In this document: piece after piece, positions 11,017 through 18,094 of the stretch | Layout: each line of letters begins with the position of its first letter | How positions within the stretch are numbered: the stretch's first letter is position 1 | Assembly (NCBI RefSeq): GCF_035294165.1 | Contig: NZ_DATGLN010000170.1 | Span: 39,549-103,548, forward strand | From: Chthonomonas sp035294165 | GTDB lineage: Bacteria; Armatimonadota; Chthonomonadetes; Chthonomonadales; Chthonomonadaceae | Direction of reading: 5' to 3' | DNA length: 64,000 bases | Made by a program: the position numbers and the translations under genes | The notes under the pieces: model-generated | The model's input: the letters and a program-made list of their open reading frames with translations, nothing else | Told to the model about the DNA's origin: nothing | Databases searched by the model: none

Positions 11017-11600
11017 ACAGTTCCGCTTCGTGTATTGGGGGTAGGCCTTGTGCCTACCCCTGCGGACTTTTGGCTCTACAAGCCCCCACCCCCCCGCCCC
11101 TCCCCCAACTTGGGAGAGGGGAGACCAACAAGCTAACTTGCGGTTTTCTTTGCTAAGCTTCCCTGTGGAAACTAAACGCTATAGTCCCCTTTCTCCCGAA
11201 TCGGGGGAAAGGCCGGGATAGGGGGCGAGCAAAGTCGGCTTGCTCTACAAACTGTCTCTAAAGCCGTGAGATTGTCAGCCTCTGCAGCCCCCACCCCTGC
11301 CCTTCAGAACTGGTGGGAATGGAAACTTAAGATTTCTCGCCTTCGGCTCGAAATGACAGGCACCTCCGGCTCGAAATGACAGACGTCTATCACACGAGAA
11401 ATGGCAGGCGTACCACACTTCGAGTCCAACGTTCTCGCCTTCAGTGGGAATGAAATGAGAAGACCTCTCAGCTTTGCTTCGAGGTGACATGGGATGCCGA
11501 CGCTCTCCCCCTACAGGGGGAGGGGAGACCTGCAAGTTAAACAGAGGTTTCCTCGGAGAGGTGAGCGTTATCGGGTGCTAGCAGGCCGCAGTCCAGCATT
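11017..11600. repeat. Intergenic mosaic repeat block A
   Basis: This 584-base stretch has no credible gene. It carries modules that recur in inverted order in block B (13889-14245) and directly in block C (17270-17850). They are a C-rich hairpin (CTCCCCC-TACA-GGGGGAG at 11505-11522, and a variant at 11097-11121); a near-palindrome at 11189-11211 (CTTTCTCCCGA/TCGGGGGAAAG) followed by GGCCGGGATAGGGGGCGA; an AGCCGTGAGATTGTCAGCC module near 11261; and a module at about 11322-11359 running from GAAACTTAAGATTTCTCGCC to CTCGAAATGACAG. The small open frames here are by-products of the repeat. Confidence 0.75.
11038..11060 (+). terminator. Hairpin after the giant gene pair
   Basis: A perfect 9-bp stem GGGGTAGGC / GCCTACCCC with a 5-base loop lies 21 bases after the stop codon of the 2685-residue gene. 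It is followed by a short T-containing run (ACTTTTGG), so it may act as an intrinsic terminator, although the T tract is weak. Confidence 0.5.
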
Positions 11601-12734
11601 CTAAGCCGAAGGTTTCGTCGCCAAAATAAGGGGCGAGGGCGCAGGGACTTCCAAAGGCCTCACATGCTCAAAGCCGGCCTCTTCAAGCCAACGCCTGATC
11701 TCGTTAAAAGAGTAGGTATCGCCTTGCTCGGTATGCACAAGCATATTAACGGCAAAAATGAGCGAATGGGGAGGGCCGGTTCGCTCTTCATTCACGAGAA
11801 ATTCAGCGATAGCGATCGTTCCTCCTGGCGCTAACGCCTGATAGGTCTTTGCAAGCAGTTCGCGACTGCGTATCTCACCCTCACTATGCAAAATATGTCC
11901 AAGAATAGCCACCTGGTAATCTTTGCCAAAATCGGCTGTATGCATATCTCCCGCCACCAGTCGAAAACGATCGGTAAGCCCAAAGCGCGAAAGCATGCGA
12001 CGTGTCACGTTCAAAACTGCCGGTAGGTCTATCACCGTAGCCCGTACCTGGGGCGACTTCATGGCAATGCAGATGCTCCACACACCCGACCCGGCAGCAA
12101 TATCGAGCACAGAGTAGGGAGCATTGAGTTGCGCAAGGCATAACGACTCGGCGAGCGCATTCGCGGCGCCGTAGTTGAGTGGAAAGAGCGCTTCAACAAA
12201 CCTTTCAAAAAAGGCGGCACCATCCTCGGCCTGATCAACATGCAGCGCGGGTTTTCCGCTCCGTACAATCTCGGCCAACCCCAGCCAGTTGGGAATAACT
12301 TGTTCGCAAATATGGCAAAAAAGCTCTCCATAGTAGTGTGGGCTTTTGCGCACAAGAAAGGTAGTACTTTCTGAGGTTAACAGATAATGGCCTTCTGTAT
12401 CTTTGGCCAACAGGCCCAAGCCGACCAGAGCGTTTAAAAGTGCTTTCAGTCCACGAAATGAAGCACCTGTTTTAGCGTGGAGCTGGTCAATGGTCAGCGG
12501 GCCTGATGCCAGCTCCTCAAATATATTATTATGAATTCCAGCATGGATAATTATGGGAGCAGCATGCCCCCACATAAGTTGAAGAATTCGTTCGGGGCTA
12601 ACAGGTTGGGGCGTTCCAGAAACCATAGCTTGCAAACCCTCATTTACTCTATGAAAAATTTTACTTTGGGAGTTTACCTGCACCGTACTCTGAGAGTCAA
12701 GGGAGGCATTACGGACTCGGGGTAAACTAGGCAT
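11601..12734 (-). CDS. SAM-dependent O-methyltransferase (family 2 type)
   Basis: The protein has the two-part build of small-molecule O-methyltransferases. An N-terminal winged-helix dimerisation domain (about residues 40-130: LMWGHAAPIIIHAGIHNNIF, then LTIDQLHAKTG and GLKALLNALVGLGLL) is followed by a Rossmann SAM-binding domain with motif I VLDIAAGSGVWSI and the acidic VIDLPAVL strand. GDMHTADFGKDYQVAILGHI and LAPGGTIAIAEFLVNEER complete the fold. As written it has 377 residues; the first 36 are poorly ordered, and Met37, with GAGGG ten bases upstream, is a plausible alternative start giving a more typical length. It is divergent from the next gene and sits between repeat blocks A and B. 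Substrate unknown; hydroxyneurosporene or acetylserotonin methyltransferase-like families are the nearest in architecture. Confidence 0.85.
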   Translation of the reverse strand: MPSLPRVRNASLDSQSTVQVNSQSKIFHRVNEGLQAMVSGTPQPVSPERILQLMWGHAAPIIIHAGIHNNIFEELASGPLTIDQLHAKTGASFRGLKALLNALVGLGLLAKDTEGHYLLTSESTTFLVRKSPHYYGELFCHICEQVIPNWLGLAEIVRSGKPALHVDQAEDGAAFFERFVEALFPLNYGAANALAESLCLAQLNAPYSVLDIAAGSGVWSICIAMKSPQVRATVIDLPAVLNVTRRMLSRFGLTDRFRLVAGDMHTADFGKDYQVAILGHILHSEGEIRSRELLAKTYQALAPGGTIAIAEFLVNEERTGPPHSLIFAVNMLVHTEQGDTYSFNEIRRWLEEAGFEHVRPLEVPAPSPLILATKPSA

Positions 12735-12772
12735 ATGCTCTCAAAATAGAAGGAGTGTAACAGGAATTGTAG

Positions 12773-13888
12773 ATGAAATACGGGCATCTTCTGTTTTGGC
12801 TTATCTGTTTACCTATGTTCGCCATGGGAGAGGGGACATGGCAAACTTCTGCTCCCAATACCGCTGTTTCCAAATGGCAGCGAAAGGCTTTAATAGCCTG
12901 CTTGGTGCCTATGGCAAAAGCCATTAGGGCACAGCAGAGATCGGATGGTGCCATTGTTATGGGTGATCGGGCCCCCTATCGCCTCTCGCCCTACGTCGCG
13001 AACTACGCGGCTCTCGGGTTGCTCGGTGCCTACCAGATAACCCACGACCCTAGCTTGCTTCAGGCCGTGAAGCGATGGCAGGAGTGGTATTTAGCTCACT
13101 TGAATGTGGATGGAACGATCTATGATTATTCGGGTGATGTGGGCGCTTGGCAACCCACCAACGATTATGACTCCACCGATGCCTATGCCGCCACCTTCAT
13201 GCGGTTAGTCTGGAGGTATGCCCAAGTCGCTAAAGACCCTTTGTGGGTTCGGCACCTGCTAACCGAGTTACCAAAACTTGCCAATGCAATTCGTCTAACT
13301 CTGCAAGGTGACGGGCTAACCACGGCTAAACCGAACTATCCTGCTATGTATACCATGGATAACGTTGAGGTCTATCAAGGATGGGTTGCGTCGGCGCAAC
13401 TGGCGCAAAAAATGCATCGTGCCGATCTCGCCCACATCTATGGGAGGTTGGCAAAAGCAACCCTCCATGCTATTGATACACTGCTATGGGTACACGATAA
13501 CCGAGGAGGGGGCCATTTTCTTATCGGCATTCAGCCCAATGGGGCAAGCATTGAGGTTAAACAGCCGATGGTGTGGTATCCCGATCAGGTGGCTCAGCTT
13601 ATGGCAATCGCGTGGCTGCCCAAGTCGAGCAGAACGTGTGGCCTCTACTCTGCATTGTGTAGGGGGGAGTTGAAGCTGCCCTCCATCATTATAACGGAAG
13701 ATGAGCTAAGCTATGTGGTATGGTGGGCTTTGGCTGCAGAGACTGTAGGCGATAGGCCAACGCTATCGCGTATCCTGCAATTGCTGATCGCCGTCCCAAA
13801 AACCCTGCCCACCGTGATGGATGTGGGATTAGAGGGGCATGTTTGCACCATTCTTGCCCATGCGTGCGAGCAAGGCGACCGCCTATAG
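12773..13888 (+). CDS. Exported six-hairpin (alpha/alpha-barrel) glycosidase-like protein
   Basis: The 371-residue protein starts with a signal peptide (residues 1-20, HLLFWLICLPMFAMGEG). AGGA lies seven bases before the ATG. The rest is built of repeated helical segments with aromatic and acidic patches (AALGLLGAYQITHDPSLLQA, YAATFMRLVWRYA, VYQGWVASAQLAQKM, GGHFLIGIQ), resembling the alpha/alpha toroids of GH8/GH88/GH127-type enzymes. DSTDAYAATF and NVEVYQG are candidate active-site regions, but no family signature is certain. It is transcribed away from the O-methyltransferase and followed by repeat block B. A role in polysaccharide processing outside the cytoplasm is inferred only. Confidence 0.65.
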   Translation: MKYGHLLFWLICLPMFAMGEGTWQTSAPNTAVSKWQRKALIACLVPMAKAIRAQQRSDGAIVMGDRAPYRLSPYVANYAALGLLGAYQITHDPSLLQAVKRWQEWYLAHLNVDGTIYDYSGDVGAWQPTNDYDSTDAYAATFMRLVWRYAQVAKDPLWVRHLLTELPKLANAIRLTLQGDGLTTAKPNYPAMYTMDNVEVYQGWVASAQLAQKMHRADLAHIYGRLAKATLHAIDTLLWVHDNRGGGHFLIGIQPNGASIEVKQPMVWYPDQVAQLMAIAWLPKSSRTCGLYSALCRGELKLPSIIITEDELSYVVWWALAAETVGDRPTLSRILQLLIAVPKTLPTVMDVGLEGHVCTILAHACEQGDRL

Positions 13889-14245
13889 GGGTGGGGGTGG
13901 GGCTGCAGAGGGTACCCTTGTGGGGTGGGGCGTCGGCCTTGAGGCGCCTATCGCTAGGTCTCCCTCCCCCTGTAGGGGGAGGGGAGGGCTTGCGGGGCTG
14001 AAGTCGAGATGAACTCCTGTCATTTCGAACCGAAGGCGAGAAATCTTGAGTTTCAATTTCTACCAGTTCCGAGGGGGTAGGGAGTGGGGCAGTAGAAACC
14101 GCCAATCTCACGGCTCTAGAGACAGTTTTGCAAAGCAAGCTTACCTCGCCCGCCCCCTATCCCGGCCTTTCCCCCGATTCGGGAGAAAGGGGGCTAGTAA
14201 GTCGGTTTCCGAAAGGAAGGATATGAAAGGAAACCGAGAGCTAGT
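13889..14245. repeat. Intergenic mosaic repeat block B (inverted relative to A)
   Basis: No gene is supported here. The block carries the same modules as block A on the opposite strand and in reversed order: a hairpin CTCCCCC-TGTA-GGGGGAG at 13964-13981, the complement of the CTCGAAATGACAG / GAAACTTAAGATTTC module at about 14017-14054, the complement of the GCCGTGAGATT module near 14103-14121, and the near-palindrome CTTTCCCCCGA/TCGGGAGAAAG at 14167-14189. Blocks A and B therefore bracket the methyltransferase/glycosidase pair as an inverted repeat. Confidence 0.75.
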
Positions 14246-14506
14246 TTACTGGTCTCCTTGAGGCGAATCGGGAGCGCTGGCACGAACTAAAGTATTCGCC
14301 TCGGTCTCCGCCACGGTCTGTAACTTGATAAGACGAATGCCCGTGGTGGGCACAAGGAGGTGCTCGCCATTTGTTTTTACCAACTCCACCCAATGGGCAT
14401 CCAGATAGGTAAGCGTACCGCTATCGGAATAGTTAGTATGGTAGTAAATAGTTACTACACTATTCAGATGCCGCTGTAGAGGATGCGATAGATTAGGGTT
14501 TTGCAT
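14246..14506 (-). CDS. Small LSm/SH3-like beta-barrel protein
   Basis: Codes for about 86 residues. The core (VTIYYHTNYSDSGTLTYLDAHW, then VELVKTNGEHLLVPTTGIRLIKL) alternates short beta strands in the way Sm-like or small SH3-like barrels do, with a hydrophobic strand ending in the conserved-looking IRLIKL. The chosen ATG at 14506 has AAAGGA six bases upstream. An ATG at 14521 overlaps the creatininase stop as ATGA and would add five residues. Translational coupling to creatininase is likely either way. Sm-like proteins bind RNA or act as small scaffolds, but the RNA-binding residues of Hfq are not recognisable, so function is unknown. Confidence 0.65.
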   Translation of the reverse strand: MQNPNLSHPLQRHLNSVVTIYYHTNYSDSGTLTYLDAHWVELVKTNGEHLLVPTTGIRLIKLQTVAETEANTLVRASAPDSPQGDQ

Positions 14507-14517
14507 GGATGTTCCTT

Positions 14518-15297
14518 TCATCGGGGTGCTAGTGCAGGCCACGTGGCAAATTCGCGTAGAAAGCTGACAACCTGCTCGACTACGGCCTGAAAAAGCGCCT
14601 CGCCCTTTTCGGGAGTGGCGAGTTCTGGGTGGCCGAAGGCACCGGTCGTACTTAGTTGATCAAAAGCACGCGGCACATCCACTCGACTAGGTCTTGAGAA
14701 GTCTGGGCAATAGAAGGCCGATTCAAAAGGGATGTTGGCACCGGTGGCGAGGTCGCAACGCACAAGTTCGGGACGGAGGCAGAGGATCATGCTGGTCTCT
14801 TGTTCGCAGGCATGGCTAACGACAGGTTGCCGAAGCCCCGGCACGGCCGCGACAGAGTCGGCAGCGAGTGTCCACCAGGTTCCTAACGCAATCCACAGGT
14901 CGGTGAGGTGCTTATGCTGCATCTGAGTGCGATAGATGGCCATACGCCCCGGTGTAATGTTGCCCCCGTGGGCGTTGAGAAGGAAGATGCGTCGGAAGCC
15001 CGACCCGATAAGGCTATCGAGCATATCGCACAGAAGAGCGACGTATGGCTCATTGCCGATGCTAACGGTTCCCGGAAAGGCGCGATGATGATCGGAAGCT
15101 CCCACCCAGAGCACCGGTAGAAAAAGAACGGCATCGCCAAGTGCGTCTTCGGCACGGCGAGCGATTTCGGTGCAGATGAGCGTATCGGTGAGTAGGGGAA
15201 GGTGATGACCGTGTTGCTCGAAAGAGCCGAGGGGCAGCACAACAACCTTATTCGCCAGAGCACGGGCTTCCGGCCAACTCTGTTCTCCAAGCTGCAT
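14518..15297 (-). CDS. Creatininase-family amidohydrolase
   Basis: The 259-residue protein has the creatininase superfamily signature: LPLGSFEQHGHHLPLLTDT near residue 25-45 carries the metal-binding Glu, His and Asp, LLNAHGGN supplies the second metal and active-site segment, and HACEQETSMIL carries the late Glu. Family members hydrolyse cyclic or linear amides (creatinine, N-formyl compounds, modified peptides such as the mycofactocin precursor) with two divalent metals. The start is supported by AGGAG nine bases upstream. It lies between an acyl-CoA synthetase-like gene and a small LSm-like gene, all on the minus strand, so a small-molecule pathway is suggested; the real substrate is unknown. 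Confidence 0.88.
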   Translation of the reverse strand: MQLGEQSWPEARALANKVVVLPLGSFEQHGHHLPLLTDTLICTEIARRAEDALGDAVLFLPVLWVGASDHHRAFPGTVSIGNEPYVALLCDMLDSLIGSGFRRIFLLNAHGGNITPGRMAIYRTQMQHKHLTDLWIALGTWWTLAADSVAAVPGLRQPVVSHACEQETSMILCLRPELVRCDLATGANIPFESAFYCPDFSRPSRVDVPRAFDQLSTTGAFGHPELATPEKGEALFQAVVEQVVSFLREFATWPALAPR

Positions 15298-15311
15298 TGA
15301 GAGACACGCTC

Positions 15312-17030
15312 CTAATTCGTATGCTTTTCTTCCCTAAATTGTACCGATTTCCAGGCGGCGAACAGGGGCTTCAGCTTGTTTCTTTGATATTTGCCGGTAG
15401 AGGTAACCGGGAAAGTATCGCCGAAGACCACCACTTTGGGGCATTTTTCAAAGGGCAGGCGCTTTCTACAGGCGGCTAGAATGGCCTCTTCGGTAAGATC
15501 GCTGCCCTCTTCACGCTGCACATAGGCCCCAATCTCCTCTCCATAATAGTCGTTCTCGAAGCCTACTGCCATGGCAGCACGCACCCCCGGAATCGCGTTA
15601 AGAACCTCATCTATGTCGAAGGGAGAGTAGTTCACCCCGCCGCGAATGATCAACTCTTTGATGCGGCCGGTGATAAAGAAGTAAGGATTACCATCTTGGC
15701 CGACAAGATAAAACCCCTCATCGCCTGAGCGGAACCACCCATGTGCAAAGGTATCGCGGTTGGCCTCCGGGCGGGCATAGTAGCAGCGCATGACGTTGTG
15801 CCCACGAATGACGATCTCTCCCCGCTCGCCGGGTGGAAGAGGGTTGCCGTTGGGGTCGTGAATGGCCATCTCATTCACCGGCAGCGGGCAGCCGATAGAG
15901 GGGAATCCGCATTCGGTAAGCCAGTAACGGCGTGTGGGTTCATCAAGAGAGATGGGTAAAAAGCAGGAGTAGCAGGTCGTTTCGGAAAGGCCGTAGCCAT
16001 GAATGAGCGGGATGCGAAACTGGGTTTCGAAGCGACGCGCCAGCTCGGTGGTGAGAGGGCCGGCCCCACAAAGGATATGGCGGAAGCGCGACAGGTTGTA
16101 TTGGCTTATATCGTCGTTACGCTCACAGAGAAAGGCCAGCACGGTGGGCACCACGCTGCTCCAGGTACACCCCTCCGTTTCGACCGTTTTCCAGAAGGAT
16201 TGCGCGTAAAACCGCCGGTTCAACACGACGCTGCCACCTGAGTAGAGCGGAGTTAGCAGGGTCACTACGGTTCCGTTCACGTGATGGATAGGAAGGACAT
16301 TGATGGCTCGATCGTTAGGGCCGAAACGGTTCCATTCGGCGATGCTGCAAGCATCTGCCAGCAGATTGGCGTGATCGAGAATAACCCCCTTGGGGGGGCC
16401 GGTGGTGCCCGATGTGTAGACGATCAGCGCCTCCGTATCGGGACATTGGCTCGGTAGAGAGGAGGGGATTGCATAGTTGTTGAGAAGTTGTTCAAAGTAC
16501 GGTATGCCATTACGGCCGTTGCTGCTGCCGGTTGCGATGAGGACATGAGAGGCGGCATTTGCAGGCAGCATCTGTTGTGCCCGAGAAAGCTGATCGTCAA
16601 AGGCGAAGACCGCTTTCACTTTTGCATTGGAGAGGATGTAGGCAAGCTGTTCGTCCTCTGAACCTATGTTGAGCGGAACGACTGTAGCTCCGAGAAGCCA
16701 AGCGCCGAAATAGAGGAACACGGTACGGGGGTCGTTGGCCATGAGGGTTGCAACGCGATGTCCCTCGGTAACACCTAGGCTCTGTAAAAGGGAAGCAACC
16801 TGAGAGGCGCGTTGTAGAAATTCGGCATAGGTGTAGGAGACTACCGGCCCGCTCTCATCGTAAAAGGTCAAGTAGCGCTCGGCTGCACGCTCTTGCGCCC
16901 GCGTCTGAAGAAGCTGACCGACGCTATCAAACGGCGTGAAGCGCTGCTCCCATGGCCGATTTGAGAGGCAGCGCGCATGATAGATAAGGGGGCGTGTTTC
17001 GGGAAAGACGCTTTCTTCCTCTAGCTGCAT
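15312..17030 (-). CDS. AMP-dependent acyl-CoA synthetase / ligase
   Basis: A 572-residue ANL-superfamily adenylating enzyme. The P-loop-like YTSGTTGPPKGV, the GYGLSETTC motif, the FRSGDEGFY aspartate motif and the hinge GRIKELIIRGGVNYSP are all intact, and a C-terminal lysine is present in TSTGKYQRNKL. It should activate a carboxylic acid as acyl-AMP and probably transfer it to CoA. The start at 17030 is preferred because GAGGAGA lies upstream; a longer frame from 17093 adds 21 basic residues without support. The creatininase gene follows after 14 bases, so the two are probably an operon. Chain-length or substrate preference cannot be read. Confidence 0.9.
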   Translation of the reverse strand: MQLEEESVFPETRPLIYHARCLSNRPWEQRFTPFDSVGQLLQTRAQERAAERYLTFYDESGPVVSYTYAEFLQRASQVASLLQSLGVTEGHRVATLMANDPRTVFLYFGAWLLGATVVPLNIGSEDEQLAYILSNAKVKAVFAFDDQLSRAQQMLPANAASHVLIATGSSNGRNGIPYFEQLLNNYAIPSSLPSQCPDTEALIVYTSGTTGPPKGVILDHANLLADACSIAEWNRFGPNDRAINVLPIHHVNGTVVTLLTPLYSGGSVVLNRRFYAQSFWKTVETEGCTWSSVVPTVLAFLCERNDDISQYNLSRFRHILCGAGPLTTELARRFETQFRIPLIHGYGLSETTCYSCFLPISLDEPTRRYWLTECGFPSIGCPLPVNEMAIHDPNGNPLPPGERGEIVIRGHNVMRCYYARPEANRDTFAHGWFRSGDEGFYLVGQDGNPYFFITGRIKELIIRGGVNYSPFDIDEVLNAIPGVRAAMAVGFENDYYGEEIGAYVQREEGSDLTEEAILAACRKRLPFEKCPKVVVFGDTFPVTSTGKYQRNKLKPLFAAWKSVQFREEKHTN

Positions 17031-17863
17031 AACCCATTCTCCTCGCTTTCGTTTGCCTCGTTGCACGCGAAAGCTTGTTACAAATATCTTCATCTTTAGA
17101 AACGCGATTCCCTGCTGGATTTGTTAGCTTAAATAATAGCGAGGGGAGTGTATGTGATTTCTAGCCGTTGTTCCTCGAAAATGGGCGTTTCTCATAAAGC
17201 AAGAGTAGCAGTTCTCCATCAGAGGAGGTTTTGTAGGCGGGAGCATGGTCGCTGTGCTTTGCTGGTTGGCTCTGGAGCCGTGAGACTGTCAGCCTCACCC
17301 CTACAAGCCCCCACCCCCCCGCCCCTCAAGGCCGACCCCCTCCCCCTCCCCCTATCAGGGAGAGGGGCACCTCGCGGTGGGCAACTCAGCGGCCAGTTTT
17401 ATTCCCTTAATCGCCTATCTCGCTGGCCGCTGCATCGCCGTGCGCTAGCACCTCCCGAATCGGGGGAAAGGACGGGATAGGGGGCGAACAAGACAAGCAC
17501 GCTTTGCAAAACTGTTTCTAGAGCCGTGAAGGACGGAAACTTAAGATTTCTCGCCTACGGCTCGAAATGACAAGCGTCTATCTCACGAGAAATGACAGGT
17601 GCCTGCGGCTCTGCAAGACCGACACCCTCCCCTACAGGGAGAGGGGCACCTCGCGGTGGGCGTCCTAGCGGACGGCGCCTTTGCTGCCTGTTTTATTCCC
17701 TTCATCGGCTATCTCTCTGGCCGATGCTTCGCCGTCTGCAAGACGGAAAGGCCGGGATAGGGGGCGAACAAGACAAGCACGCTTTGCAGTACTGGCTCTA
17801 GAGCCGCGAGATTGGCAGCCCCCATCCCACGCCTAATTTTTAGAAAGCGGAGTTAACCCGAAT
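17031..17863. repeat. Intergenic mosaic repeat block C (two tandem copies)
   Basis: An 833-base gap with no supported gene. From about 17270 it holds two direct copies of the repeat found in blocks A and B. Copy C1 (about 17320-17540) has the C-rich hairpin, CACCTCGCGGTGGGC, a CCCGAATCGGG palindrome at about 17454-17464 and GACGGGATAGGGGGCGAAC. Copy C2 (about 17625-17815) has the same order, but the palindrome is replaced by CCGTCT-GCA-AGACGG before GGCCGGGATAGGGGGCGAAC. ACAAGACAAGCACGCTTTGCA occurs in both apart from minor changes. The GAAACTTAAGATTTCTCGCC module lies between them at 17536-17572. Confidence 0.75.
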
Positions 17864-18073
17864 CTACTTGCTTTCTAGTGGCACGCAAGGCCGCACGCCG
17901 AGGCGCCGCAAGAGCCAAACCATAGGGCACCAGTTTGTAAAGGCCGATTGGAACAGATTAAGCCCCACAAAAGCCGTGAAGGCGTAAAACCAGGGACTTA
18001 CCCAATAGCCCAAAGCGACGCTCAGCATTACAAAGGCACCTGCGATAAGGCGAAGCCAGCGTTCAACGGTCAT
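17864..18073 (-). CDS. DUF2892 (YgaP-like) small membrane protein
   Basis: A 69-residue protein with two hydrophobic helices (LIAGAFVMLSVALGYW and FYAFTAFVGLNLFQSAF) and the family's NWCPMVWLLRRLGV end, where the Cys and basic patch sit. GGAGG lies upstream of the ATG. It is the last gene of the efflux operon, 21 bases after the RND pump. DUF2892 proteins often accompany rhodaneses and sulfur- or metal-responsive ArsR operons; here no rhodanese domain is attached. Role in the pump system unknown. Confidence 0.85.
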   Translation of the reverse strand: MTVERWLRLIAGAFVMLSVALGYWVSPWFYAFTAFVGLNLFQSAFTNWCPMVWLLRRLGVRPCVPLESK

Positions 18074-18094
18074 AGTAACGTTCCTCCTGCTACA

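Noticed and set aside
11041..11535. Short open frames in repeat block A (and similar ones in B and C)
   Set aside because: They translate Pro/Arg/Gly low-complexity patterns of the repeat, have no ribosome sites, and their frames are broken between copies.
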